Source: Mycobacterium sp. DL99 (lineage in GTDB: Bacteria; Actinomycetota; Actinomycetes; Mycobacteriales; Mycobacteriaceae). Taken from it: DNA of 64,000 bases. The stretch spans positions 5,977,565 through 6,041,564 of the forward strand of contig NZ_SJOM01000007.1 of NCBI RefSeq assembly GCF_004762045.1, in the 5' to 3' direction. The translations under genes were made by a program, and so were the position numbers. Below are positions 25,882-34,442 of this stretch, in pieces. How positions within the stretch are numbered: position 1 is the first letter of the stretch; each line of letters starts with the position of its first letter. The notes beneath the pieces are model-generated. The model ran no database searches and had not been told where the DNA came from. It worked only from the letters and a program-made list of their open reading frames with translations.

Positions 25882-27183
25882 ATGCCCACAGTTTTGCCTC
25901 CCCAGCCGGTATCCCCCGTTGGACAGTTGGCTCAACGCATTCCCGGCTACGACGCCACACCGGTTATCGCTGCTCAAGAACAGAATCTGCAAGACTTTCT
26001 GAATTTGCCAGTCCAACAAATTCTCGACCGCCTGGGTTTGCCGCCAATTGCGGATCAAAAGCCGGCAGAAGAACCGCCGCCCGAAGGCCAACCCGAACAG
26101 CAGCCACCCGCCAATCCGATGGATCCGAGTGCGTTGATCAGCCCGGTCACCGATGCGCTCAGCACGCTGGGCAGCGGCATGTTCGACGGGGTCGATCCGA
26201 CGACGATGCTGCCGGCCATCGCCAAGATGTTCCAGGCCACCGGCGGCCCCATGGCGAGGTCGGTCAGCTCGGCGGGCGACGCCTGGCAGGGCGCGTCCGG
26301 TACCGCCGCGGCGGCCAAGACCACGACCGCCATTTCCAACGGGGCCGAGGTAGGTGCCCAATCCGAAGCCCTGAATAGCAGTTTGACCGCGGCCGCCGCC
26401 AACGTCGGCCAGGCCAGGGTCCGGCTCATCGCCATCATCACCGAGTTCGCCGCGACGATCGCGGCCATCGGGCCCATGATCATCTTCCCGTGGGGGTGGG
26501 CCGCGGCAATCGCCGCTGCCAACAAGGCAATTGCCACCACTGCCGAGGTGATGACGGAGCTGCAGACTTCGCTCGCCACCCAGGCCGCCCAGGTCACCAC
26601 GGCCGGTGCACCGGTGGGCATCACCGCCGCCCCCGAGGGCGCCTCGTCGCTGGCCGGCCTGGCCCCGCTGATGCCGATGGCGATCAAAGGCGCCGAGGCG
26701 GGAGTGCAGGCCGGCACCGGCGCGGCGTCGGCGGCCAGTCAGAACGCCGCGAATCCCGCGATCGATCCGATGGACCCGGCCGCCGACGCTCTGGGAGAAG
26801 GTGAAGGCGACCCCGCGCTCGCGGGTGGGGGAATGGGTGCCGGCGGTGTCGGCGGCGGAATCGGGGGCGGCGGAACGCCCGCGCCCCGGTCGCTACCGAT
26901 GTCGGCCATGATTCAGGCCGAAAGTGCCAGCGCCCCATCACAATCAGCTGCACCACGGGTCGGCGGCGTCGGCTCGCCCGGCATGATGGGGGGCGCGCCC
27001 ATGGGGGCGATGGGCGCCGGCCAGGGCGCGAACGCCTCGTCCGGCAACAACCACACGTCGGCGTCCTTCCTGCACACCACCGACCAGGGCAGCGAGATCG
27101 TCGGCGATCTCGGCACTGCGGCACCCCCGGTCCTCGGGGAGGCCGACCCGTATCAGCCTCCGGACGTCGAACTCCGGATCTAG
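25882..27183 (+). CDS. EspA/EspE-like ESX substrate with WxG motif
   Basis: A 433-aa protein. Residues about 1-80 are proline-rich; about 80-240 form a helical region with a WxG motif (DAWQGASG) and a hydrophobic patch (AAIGPMIIFPWGWAAAIAAA); the rest is glycine/alanine/methionine-rich low complexity (GGMGAGGVGGG, MGAMGAGQG) with a short acidic end. This resembles the layout of EspA and EspE (helical head with membrane-active segment, flexible tail). The assignment is tentative; a PPE-like protein is an alternative. It sits between the EspC-like and PE genes. Confidence 0.45.
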   Translation: MPTVLPPQPVSPVGQLAQRIPGYDATPVIAAQEQNLQDFLNLPVQQILDRLGLPPIADQKPAEEPPPEGQPEQQPPANPMDPSALISPVTDALSTLGSGMFDGVDPTTMLPAIAKMFQATGGPMARSVSSAGDAWQGASGTAAAAKTTTAISNGAEVGAQSEALNSSLTAAAANVGQARVRLIAIITEFAATIAAIGPMIIFPWGWAAAIAAANKAIATTAEVMTELQTSLATQAAQVTTAGAPVGITAAPEGASSLAGLAPLMPMAIKGAEAGVQAGTGAASAASQNAANPAIDPMDPAADALGEGEGDPALAGGGMGAGGVGGGIGGGGTPAPRSLPMSAMIQAESASAPSQSAAPRVGGVGSPGMMGGAPMGAMGAGQGANASSGNNHTSASFLHTTDQGSEIVGDLGTAAPPVLGEADPYQPPDVELRI

Positions 27184-27207
27184 TCATCCCAACCAAGGAG
27201 AACGGTC

Positions 27208-27501
27208 ATGGCCGACACCGACGGAATGTCCATCCAGCCCGCAGAGGTGCAGGAGATCAGCCGCCAGCTCGACGAACTCGCCAACCGGGTTCAGCGGGTG
27301 ATGACAGACGAGGCGCCCAACCTCACGGTGACCCCGTCGGCCCGTGACGAGGTGTCACAACGAATTGCCCAGACTCTCAACGAGGTCCACACCTCGTTCG
27401 GCACCTCCACCGATCAGGGTATGGCCGAGGTCCACGAGGTGGCCGCGACACTGCGCGGCCATTCGTCCAACATTGCCGCCTCGGAGGACTTCTCCGCCTG
27501 A
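27208..27501 (+). CDS. PE-family protein
   Basis: A 97-aa protein with the PE layout: an N-terminal helix starting MSIQPAEVQEI, a VTPSARDEVSQRIAQTLNEV second helix like PE35 and PE36 (ADEVSAQ...), and a short tail. PE proteins pair with PPE proteins into a helical bundle that EspG recognises and the ESX membrane complex exports. A good AAGGAG ribosome binding site precedes the ATG. The PPE gene lies 48 bp downstream, in the standard PE-PPE-EspG-Esx-Esx order. Confidence 0.75.
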   Translation: MADTDGMSIQPAEVQEISRQLDELANRVQRVMTDEAPNLTVTPSARDEVSQRIAQTLNEVHTSFGTSTDQGMAEVHEVAATLRGHSSNIAASEDFSA

Positions 27502-27549
27502 CCGTCACACGTACATCCGGTTCTGTTTCGCGAGGGGAGGTTGCTGGGC

Positions 27550-28632
27550 GTGGGGTTCACCGACGTTGCGTGGGAGTCACGCAGCACCGAGCAGCTGGCT
27601 CGTGACCTCACCGAGGGGCCCGGTCCGTCATCGGTCGGCGGTGCCGGCGCGGCCTGGATCCGGGTCGCCAACGAATTGGCAAATGTCTCCGTTGATTTCG
27701 ACAAGCTGGTGGCACGCCTGCGGACCGCCTGGGACAGCCAGGCCTCCAGCGCGGCGGCGCAACGCCTGGAAGAGTTCGGCCAGTGGCTGCAGGCGATCAG
27801 CCTCAGCGCAGCAGGCAACGGCCAACGCGCCGAGGAAGCCGCGGTCGCGAACACGGTGGCGGTACTCGCGATGCCCAGCGTGGCGGCGGCCGTCGAGACA
27901 AAGACCGCCCAGGACATGATGGCCTCGCTGGCGGCGTACAACGGGGCCGTCCTGACCGGGATGTTCGCCGAGTTCGACGCGGCCGCCACCGCTGATGCGG
28001 CCAACGCCGCGGCCGTCATGCAACAGTACGAGGAGGCCGCTGCTCCGCTGGCCCAGCCGTGGGATCAGCCTCTGCCTCCGCAGGTGTCAAAAGGCAATGC
28101 GCTCAAGGCCGAACAGGGCACCGACGGCGCACCCGGCGGTGGCGGCGGTGCCTCCGGCGGGGTTGCGGCGGTGCCACCGCCGCCGCTGGCCCCCATGTTC
28201 GCACCGGGCGTCAAGTCGAGCGCTGACCCGAAGGCGCTGCAGAAGACCGGATTCACCGGTGCCGGAGGCTCCTCGGGCACCGGCATGGGTGGGGCTCCCT
28301 ATGCACCGATGGGTGCCATGGGACGTAACGACCAGAGCCGCGACTACGAGTCGGTGCAGCCTGCGGCAACTCTCGACGGGGCGGGCGAACCGGGTGCCGG
28401 GGTGTCCGACGCCGGACAGTCCTGGCTTCCCACCGCGCAGCAGAACGACGCACCGTTCACGGTGTCGAACGTCAGTTGGGGTCCCGACACCGCGGTGTTC
28501 GACGAACTGGCCGCCCCCGAGGTGCCCGCCGGCGAGGGCTTCGCCGACGAACCCGAACGGACGCTTGAGCAGGTGGACAACCGCTGGGTCACTCCTCCGG
28601 TGATCGGCGTGGACCGGGGGCTCAACCTATGA
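27550..28632 (+). CDS. PPE-family protein
   Basis: I choose the GTG at 27550, 9 bp after GAGGGGAGG, rather than the in-frame TTG at 27541; this gives 360 aa. The N-terminal 180 residues are the PPE helical domain (AWESRSTEQLARDLTEGPGP, then LRTAWDSQASSAAAQRL in the WxG turn position); Pro-Pro-Glu itself is not kept. The tail is Gly/Pro/Met-rich and ends with an acidic stretch, like PPE68 and PPE69. It overlaps espG (ATGA), which fits coupled production with its chaperone. Confidence 0.75.
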   Translation: MGFTDVAWESRSTEQLARDLTEGPGPSSVGGAGAAWIRVANELANVSVDFDKLVARLRTAWDSQASSAAAQRLEEFGQWLQAISLSAAGNGQRAEEAAVANTVAVLAMPSVAAAVETKTAQDMMASLAAYNGAVLTGMFAEFDAAATADAANAAAVMQQYEEAAAPLAQPWDQPLPPQVSKGNALKAEQGTDGAPGGGGGASGGVAAVPPPPLAPMFAPGVKSSADPKALQKTGFTGAGGSSGTGMGGAPYAPMGAMGRNDQSRDYESVQPAATLDGAGEPGAGVSDAGQSWLPTAQQNDAPFTVSNVSWGPDTAVFDELAAPEVPAGEGFADEPERTLEQVDNRWVTPPVIGVDRGLNL

Positions 28633-29441
28633 CGGCCTCGCTCGCTCCCCAGTTCGTCGTCACCAACGACGAACTGCACGTTCTGGCAGCACGTCTCGGA
28701 GTCCAGGCGCTACCAGTGGTGCTGGACCTCCGACCGCGGCACCCCACTGGGACGGCACGGGCCGAGGCGGCCGGTGCGGCCACCCGGAACCTGACCGAAC
28801 GCGGCCTACTGTCAGCCGGGGAGGTCGGCACCGAACTCGCCGTGGTCGTGGAGTCACTGCAACGGCCGGATCGTGAGCTCGCGATGCGCCTGGTCACCCC
28901 CGATGGCCTGGCCCGCGTCACGGTCGTACGCCATGGCACACAGTGCGTCTCGGCCTGCCGGGTCGGCGACGAGATCACCCTGGACCTGATCGACGACGGC
29001 GCAAACCTTTCCAGCGCCACCGGTGCCCTGCTGCGTCGCCTCCCCGCGGCCGTCCCAGCCGAGATCAGTCCCGTCGGCGCGCCGCTGACCGAGATCGCCC
29101 AGGCACTGTCGGACTCCCATGAACCCACCGAGTTGTCCGACCGGATCCGGGCTCTGGGAGCCGACACCCGAACCGCGATGATGCTGGGCTCGGCGCTGGC
29201 CGCACGGCTGGCCTTCGCCGAGATCGTCTACTACGCACTCGATGACGACGTGGACCGCGTGTCACGTTCTGCCGGGGCGGTCGCCATCTTCTACACCAAG
29301 CGGGGACGGATCGTCGGCGCCCCGAGCGCCTCGCCCAGTGGCCAGTTGTGGACCACCCTCAAGCCGGGATCGGACCACACGATCAGGCAGGCCATCGGCC
29401 AGCTTGTCGAGCTGTCCGGCTACAGATGGGGGGACTGCTAG
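28629..29441 (+). CDS. espG: EspG, cytosolic chaperone of PE-PPE pairs
   Basis: A 270-aa EspG-family protein: N-terminal FVVTNDELHVLAARLGVQALPVVLDL, a central LLSAGEVGTELAVVVESLQRPDREL helix and strand, and the C-terminal RGRIVGAPSASPSGQLWTTLKPGSD strand-loop typical of EspG. EspG binds the tip of the PPE partner and keeps the pair soluble until the membrane complex takes it. Overlap with the upstream PPE gene supports that partner. An ESX-1 or ESX-2 type identity cannot be settled from this gene alone. Confidence 0.8.
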   Translation: MTASLAPQFVVTNDELHVLAARLGVQALPVVLDLRPRHPTGTARAEAAGAATRNLTERGLLSAGEVGTELAVVVESLQRPDRELAMRLVTPDGLARVTVVRHGTQCVSACRVGDEITLDLIDDGANLSSATGALLRRLPAAVPAEISPVGAPLTEIAQALSDSHEPTELSDRIRALGADTRTAMMLGSALAARLAFAEIVYYALDDDVDRVSRSAGAVAIFYTKRGRIVGAPSASPSGQLWTTLKPGSDHTIRQAIGQLVELSGYRWGDC

Positions 29442-29517
29442 ATCCGCTCCGTGTTCACCAGCGAATTCTCAACCACCGTCCGGCGATTCGCGCCGGGTCT
29501 GACAAGAGAGGTAAGGC

Positions 29518-29787
29518 ATGACGCTCCATCTGACGCCCGCGGAAGCCCAGAGCAAGATCGAGAACATCGACAAACAGATGATGGATGTCCGGCGGCTGGC
29601 TTCCCAGATCCTCGACCAAACCGAGTCGATGACCGCCAGCTCGTGGACTGGCGGCAAGGCCGCCAAGTTTCGCGGCATCATGACGCAGCACCACGAAGAC
29701 TTCAACTACGTCATCAACAACCTGCAGCACATCGTCGACAAGGGAAAGTCCGACATCAACGCACTCGTCAGCCACGACGCTGACTAG
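29518..29787 (+). CDS. Esx (WXG100) protein, CFP-10/EsxD position
   Basis: An 89-aa helical hairpin with the WxG turn at W43-T44-G45 (SSWTGGKAAKF). Such proteins form 1:1 pairs with the adjacent Esx protein and are exported by the ESX machine. AGAGGTAAG precedes the ATG. The partner gene starts 31 bp downstream. Confidence 0.85.
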   Translation: MTLHLTPAEAQSKIENIDKQMMDVRRLASQILDQTESMTASSWTGGKAAKFRGIMTQHHEDFNYVINNLQHIVDKGKSDINALVSHDAD

Positions 29788-29818
29788 TTGCCGGCCAGAC
29801 ATCGAAAGGGCTTGATCC

Positions 29819-30109
29819 ATGGATACAGACAGCATTCGGTACCAGTACGGAGCCAACTACGCGTCCCTGGACGACATTCAGGGGATGACCAACAACGCGC
29901 AGCAGATGCGTGAGGAAGTCAGCCAGGTGTTCGCCGCACTGCAGGGCGTGTACGAGGGCGATGCCGCGGCGACGCTGCACCAGAAGCAGACTCAGATCCT
30001 GCAGCAGATGGACGCGATCCTCAACGAGATCACCCAGACCCGGTCCGGGGGCAATCAGTCGCAGGAAGACGCGGCGGCGCTCGACAGGCATCTTGCCGGC
30101 GGCTTCTAG
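29819..30109 (+). CDS. Esx (WXG100-like) protein, EsxA/EsxC position
   Basis: A 96-aa protein with the WXG100 size and two-helix layout, but the turn reads Y45-E46-G47, so the tryptophan is replaced by tyrosine. The C-terminal end (LDRHLAGGF) resembles that of EsxC of ESX-2 (as I recall, ending AIAGLF), which also lacks the tryptophan. It presumably pairs with the upstream Esx protein. Confidence 0.8.
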   Translation: MDTDSIRYQYGANYASLDDIQGMTNNAQQMREEVSQVFAALQGVYEGDAAATLHQKQTQILQQMDAILNEITQTRSGGNQSQEDAAALDRHLAGGF

Positions 30110-30205
30110 CACAGCCGTTCGTCGGCGGGCTCGGTTGACGGCTCCACCGCGACCGGGCCCGCTTACGCGTCCGATTTCCAACTGCCAGACCGAAAGGGGC
30201 TCAAC

Positions 30206-30994
30206 GTGATCACCGATAAAGTGGCCCCGCTACGCCATGACGTCGAACCGTGGTTCATGAGCGGGTTCGACTTCAGATGCCTATGCGAGGTGGTCGGCCT
30301 CGACCGGCTGCCGCTCCCCCTGGCATATCGAAACAGCAAGCAGCGGTACAAGACCGAACTCGAGGCCGATCGGCAGACCGCCCTGGCCCGTCAGCGCGCC
30401 GGCATGACGCAGACTCGACTTGCCATACTCGACGCGCTGCGCTCGCCGGTGTTCCTGCTGCAGGGGTTCGGACAGATCGAAGACGGCACCGGGGCGCGGT
30501 TGTATCGCCTGTTCGGTGTTATCGGAGCGTCGGGATACTGCGCAGTCATCACCCAAGACCCCGGTAGAGAGACGATCTTCGGCGAAGACGTCCAGATCAT
30601 CGGGTGCGTGAACGTGGATTTCCCGCAGGTGGTCCTCGAGGCCCTGCCGGACTACCCGCCCGGCAGCAGACCACGGAAAGACGGTCAGTTCGAGGACGAG
30701 ACTCCCGAGCAGGTGCTGCGCGACTCGCGAATCACCGGTTCGGTACTGCTCTCCGGATCCTCGGAATTCACCAAGGATTACACGCTGCGCAACGCGAATC
30801 ACCTGACGCTGATCAACGTCGCCGACGACGGCGCCTACCTGGTGAACGAGGGCATCAGCTCGTTCCAGATCATTCCGGCCACGGTCCCCAATGCCTTGGC
30901 CGCCTTCAAGAAGATCGAGGCTGCACACGTCAAGGGGGCGGAGGAACGCCTCGCAGCAGCGCGAACAGAACAAGAGTTCAATGGCGTACCTTAG
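30206..30994 (+). CDS. Second EspG-like protein (diverged)
   Basis: A 262-aa protein from a GTG behind AAAGGGG. It lacks strong identity to the EspG at 28629 but has an EspG-like order: N-terminal helix-strand (FMSGFDFRCLCEVVGLDRLPLPL), an AGMTQTRLAILDALRSPVFLLQGFG helix and strand (two parts), a LFGVIGASGYCAVIT strand pair and an EALPDYPPGSRPR loop. It may serve the ketosynthase-like or EspB-like proteins downstream. It overlaps the ketosynthase gene by 14 bp. The family call is moderate; an unrelated fold is possible. Confidence 0.45.
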   Translation: MITDKVAPLRHDVEPWFMSGFDFRCLCEVVGLDRLPLPLAYRNSKQRYKTELEADRQTALARQRAGMTQTRLAILDALRSPVFLLQGFGQIEDGTGARLYRLFGVIGASGYCAVITQDPGRETIFGEDVQIIGCVNVDFPQVVLEALPDYPPGSRPRKDGQFEDETPEQVLRDSRITGSVLLSGSSEFTKDYTLRNANHLTLINVADDGAYLVNEGISSFQIIPATVPNALAAFKKIEAAHVKGAEERLAAARTEQEFNGVP

Positions 30995-32015
30995 TGCGGT
31001 TTCGACGTACATACCCGGTGGCACGGACAGCGCCGGTCGCCCGAAGCATCTCGCGACCGCAGCGGCCGAGATGCAGTCCGTTCATCAAATGGTGGAGAAC
31101 GCAGCGCGACAGATCGACGGCACCGCGCTGTCCGCGGCGGCGGACAGCATGGCCGCTTCCTTCCATTGCGGCACCCTGTATCAGGGCGAGCATTTCTGGC
31201 CGATACAGAATTCACTCCAACAGTCCGTGCTGGGCAGGACATCCGCCGGTTCCGCGACCGAGATCCGGCAGTTCTGTTCCGGTGGCCTGTACGGCGTGAT
31301 GCTCGCCGATGCGGTGCTGCAGGCGGGTTGGGCCGGGGACAACGCGATGGTGACCGGTGGCGACAGCATCTTCTACTTCGACCGGCACGAGTATGCGGCT
31401 AGCCCGGCGACCGAAGGTTCCCTGCTGGGCGACAGCGGTTTCTGCGCACTTCTGAACCGGACCGAGGGGTTCGCCCGCATCGTGTCCGCCGCGGCACGTT
31501 CGCACAATCCGTCGGCCGGCATGATGCACGGCAGGACTGATGGCGGCATCGACGATCCGACGTTTCCGACCTTGGCGGATTGGATCGCCAGGTGGGAGAA
31601 CTATGACCGACGTGGTTCTGGGACCGTGAAAGACAACGCAATAGCCAGTTTCTGGGTAGCCGTCGGAACCGTGATCGAATGCTACGAACGCGCCGGCCTC
31701 AAACCGGATGACATCGATTGGTTCGCACCGTCATTCATTGAGCCGAGACAGGTGACCGACGCCCTCGCCATGCACGCCCGGCTCCGGCCGGCCCCCGGTC
31801 TGCGTGACTTCCAGGCACAGTTCGGGCATCTGACGGTCTCGGACTTCGGGGTGAGTCTCGCCTATCTGATGAACCAGAAGATCGCCAAGCCCGGCGACCT
31901 GGTCATGCTGTTTGCCGCCGGGAATTTCGTCAACTCGGCAGCGGTGCTGCTTCGAATCGAGAAAGAGGTGACGTTGCCGTTCAATGCAGCACAATCAGAT
32001 CCAGCACAACCGTAA
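30981..32015 (+). CDS. Thiolase-fold protein, ketoacyl-ACP synthase III (FabH)-like
   Basis: A 344-aa protein from the ATG at 30981. FabH-like order: C99 in QFCSGGLYGVMLAD (nucleophile position), DDIDWFAPSFIEP where FabH has the catalytic VPHQAN, then GHLTVSDFG and the KIAKPGDLVMLFAAG strand with a terminal AAVLLRI. The usual histidine is a serine (S251), and the usual GN of the asparagine site reads GH (H283) with a 3-residue shift, so the active site is altered or the protein belongs to a GHxxxSD subfamily. Finding a ketosynthase inside an ESX substrate operon is unusual. Confidence 0.6.
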   Translation: MAYLSAVSTYIPGGTDSAGRPKHLATAAAEMQSVHQMVENAARQIDGTALSAAADSMAASFHCGTLYQGEHFWPIQNSLQQSVLGRTSAGSATEIRQFCSGGLYGVMLADAVLQAGWAGDNAMVTGGDSIFYFDRHEYAASPATEGSLLGDSGFCALLNRTEGFARIVSAAARSHNPSAGMMHGRTDGGIDDPTFPTLADWIARWENYDRRGSGTVKDNAIASFWVAVGTVIECYERAGLKPDDIDWFAPSFIEPRQVTDALAMHARLRPAPGLRDFQAQFGHLTVSDFGVSLAYLMNQKIAKPGDLVMLFAAGNFVNSAAVLLRIEKEVTLPFNAAQSDPAQP

Positions 32016-32036
32016 CGATCGCGGCAGAGGAGAATC

Positions 32037-32369
32037 ATGACTAGTCCCTGGGGCGGCCTGGACGCCGCTACCGCCGACGGAAAGCTTTACCTCCACCTCG
32101 AACCGGGGGCTGTCGACAGACTCGAGAGCAGCGCCTTCGATCCCTACGAGGCGAAATTGCAGGCGATCATCGACAATGCGCTGGACGACACCACGGGCTA
32201 CTTCGGTAGTAATGCGAACAACGACCTGGCGAAGGCCATGGAGAACGCCTTCAACGCAAAGGGCAAGGCGCTGACCGATTACGTCAGGGAGCAGCTGGCC
32301 CAGACACAGGATTTCATCAAGACGGCGCATGACGCGGCGAATGCGCTGAAGAAACATGAGTCCGGCTAG
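32037..32369 (+). CDS. Small helical protein of the ESX operon
   Basis: A 110-aa mostly helical protein with a short N-terminal strand region (SPWGGLDAATADGKLYLHLEPGAV, in two parts) and an amphipathic C-terminal helix (about residues 65-105). No WxG turn is seen; YFGSNANN may be the turn. Size and position, 2 bp before the EspB-like gene, suggest a partner that pairs with that protein. No family recognised. Confidence 0.55.
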   Translation: MTSPWGGLDAATADGKLYLHLEPGAVDRLESSAFDPYEAKLQAIIDNALDDTTGYFGSNANNDLAKAMENAFNAKGKALTDYVREQLAQTQDFIKTAHDAANALKKHESG

Positions 32370-32371
32370 CC

Positions 32372-34141
32372 ATGAGCGGCTTCGGAAATTGGACGGGCGC
32401 CCTCTTCGGCGGCGAGCTGTTCACCTCGGATTCCCACAATTGGACCCCATCGGAGTGGAACAAATTGATGGGGCACGACGAGCCCACAAAATACAACGAA
32501 TATCCCGATGCGGGCGACAAACTCAAGGCGATGGACCAGTTCACCATCCAGGATGAGAAGAGAGCACCGGACACCTCAACACTTGACGAAATTCCGGGGC
32601 TGACCGCAGATCGAACCGTTCAGGATGCGGTGACTGCCGCGACCACCGGCGGTAAGCAGATCAACTTCGAGAGCTGGACCTTCAAAGAACTCCGCGACGA
32701 AAAGTCCACGTTGAAGTCGAACCTCACCGCGATCGATACCCTGGCCACGGCCTGGACAACTCACGGGAACAACTTGAAGGAAGATTCCGAGACCTTCAAG
32801 GACAAAGTCGACAAGGCAATTGAGGGAAAGTGGTCCGGCGACAGCGCGACGGCGGCGGAAGCCGCCTCCAAGCAGGTCACCAAGACCTCGATCTACGATT
32901 TCACGCCGTCGTCGCAAGAGATCTCCGACCGGCTGAAGGTGCTCCATACCGCATTCGACTATGTCCAAGCCCATTTCCCCAACTCTGCAAGCGATGACGT
33001 GGTCAAGGATTTTGATTCAAAGAATTTGCAGGGGGTCAATGCCGAGGTCGTGGCATACAACAATAGGTACCACTTCGACTCTGAGGGCCTCCTACGGCTC
33101 GACAATGGCCAGTACGTGAACGTAGACACCGCGGTCAAGGACAAGGAGCGGGTCGAACAATCGATCAAGGACTACACCGACGCGGTGCAACTCTTTGACG
33201 GCACCTACCAGCCGGCCATCGAAGCGGTGGCCCAGGGCTTCCCCAATCTTCCTCCGCTGCCGAACATGAAGTTCGAAGCTCCCACCGATCCGACCGGCCC
33301 CGGCGGGCCAGGCGGGCCGGGTGGCACCAAGCCGTTCAGCCCGGGCGGCGGCAAAACCCCCGGAGGCATCAAGCCTCTCGACAAGTCGGCCTTCGACAAG
33401 CTGAATCCCAACAAACCGACCGATCTCGACAAGCTGAAGCCGATCGACCAAAGGTCCATCGACCAAAAGGATTCCACGACTGATCCCACCAAGGACGCCC
33501 TCAAGAGCCTGACCGATCCCGCAAAGTCGGCGGTCGACGCGGCAACCAATGCCGCCAAGGACGCGATGGGCCAGGCGATGGACGCCGCCAAGAACGCGGC
33601 CCAACAGAACCCGCTGGGGTCAGGGCTGGGAGGCCCACCTGAGGGTGTCCTCGGCCTCGGGCCGCAGGGGCTCGGTGGCGCGGGCGCCGGCAAGGGTGCG
33701 GGCGGCGCCGGTGGCGGAGTTCCGATGCGCGGCATAGCGAGTGGTCTGCCGAGCAGCGCGCCCGCAACAGCCGCGGCGAAGATGCCCACCACGGCAGCCG
33801 GGGCCGGGGCCGGGTTGGGTGCAGGCGCAGGCAGCCCGGGAGCGGGCTCCCCCGCAGCCGGCCAGCGCGCCGGCGATCAAAACGGCAAAGGCCATCAGGT
33901 CAACAAGGCATTGCGGCGCAAGAAGAACGGTAAAGACGTCATCGGTGACGCCGATGCGTCGGTGCCGGTGGTCGGCGCCGACGAGGAATCGGCGCAGACC
34001 GAGAGCACGCCGGCCGACAAGCCCGAGTCCCGTCGCCGCATTCCGCAGCGCGGCACCACCTGGCAGCCTGACTCGGCTGTCCAGCCCGGACCCGCACGCC
34101 CGGCCCGGGGGGAGCAGTTCACGCCGGGCCGCTCAGAGTGA
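32372..34141 (+). CDS. EspB/PPE-like ESX substrate with glycine/proline-rich tail
   Basis: A 589-aa protein. The first 300 residues are helical with a WSG turn (GKWSGDSATAAEAASKQ, about residue 150) as in WXG100, PPE and EspB proteins. From about 305 there is a GPGGPGGPGG linker, a lysine/aspartate-rich segment with repeated KPxDKSxxDKL units (about 335-380), alanine-rich helices and a long glycine/alanine tail. The layout resembles EspB of ESX-1, which is exported, trimmed by MycP1 and forms oligomers. It is the last gene of the operon and converges with the 98-aa gene 4 bp on. Confidence 0.5.
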   Translation: MSGFGNWTGALFGGELFTSDSHNWTPSEWNKLMGHDEPTKYNEYPDAGDKLKAMDQFTIQDEKRAPDTSTLDEIPGLTADRTVQDAVTAATTGGKQINFESWTFKELRDEKSTLKSNLTAIDTLATAWTTHGNNLKEDSETFKDKVDKAIEGKWSGDSATAAEAASKQVTKTSIYDFTPSSQEISDRLKVLHTAFDYVQAHFPNSASDDVVKDFDSKNLQGVNAEVVAYNNRYHFDSEGLLRLDNGQYVNVDTAVKDKERVEQSIKDYTDAVQLFDGTYQPAIEAVAQGFPNLPPLPNMKFEAPTDPTGPGGPGGPGGTKPFSPGGGKTPGGIKPLDKSAFDKLNPNKPTDLDKLKPIDQRSIDQKDSTTDPTKDALKSLTDPAKSAVDAATNAAKDAMGQAMDAAKNAAQQNPLGSGLGGPPEGVLGLGPQGLGGAGAGKGAGGAGGGVPMRGIASGLPSSAPATAAAKMPTTAAGAGAGLGAGAGSPGAGSPAAGQRAGDQNGKGHQVNKALRRKKNGKDVIGDADASVPVVGADEESAQTESTPADKPESRRRIPQRGTTWQPDSAVQPGPARPARGEQFTPGRSE

Positions 34142-34145
34142 GGCG

Positions 34146-34442
34146 TCAGGGTTTGTCTTGCTGTTCCAGCGCATCCGCGGTGATGTGCAGGCCCGCGGCG
34201 TAGTAGTCGAGCAGATCGGTCTTCGCTGTGATCGACCCATCGACCCAGTCCAACTGCGCCTTATAGCCTTTGCCGCCGTCGGCGAACTGCTTGCCGATCT
34301 TGTCGTGCCCCCACGCTTCGCCTTCACCGCTGAGCATCTGCATCAGCGCCGATTGCACGGCTTTCATGTCGTTGCTGACAGAGGCAAGGTATCGCGCGGT
34401 GCCGCGTAGGTCGGCCGGCGTGACGCCCAGCGGTACGGTCAT
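34146..34442 (-). CDS. WXG-like 98-aa ESX protein (carrier cassette 2)
   Basis: A 98-aa protein clearly paralogous to the one at 55268-55564: both share PxDLRxT..L..VS..MK at the start, the turn AWGxDKxG, and LDWVDGS/KDWVDGS with KTDLLDYY near the end. Length and AWG turn suggest a WXG100-type helical hairpin. It overlaps the YbaB-like gene upstream (ATGA). Together with the two genes upstream it forms a second copy of the export cassette of the giant effector. Its likely job is to pair with the carrier domain encoded at 34888-35841. Confidence 0.65.
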   Translation of the reverse strand: MTVPLGVTPADLRGTARYLASVSNDMKAVQSALMQMLSGEGEAWGHDKIGKQFADGGKGYKAQLDWVDGSITAKTDLLDYYAAGLHITADALEQQDKP

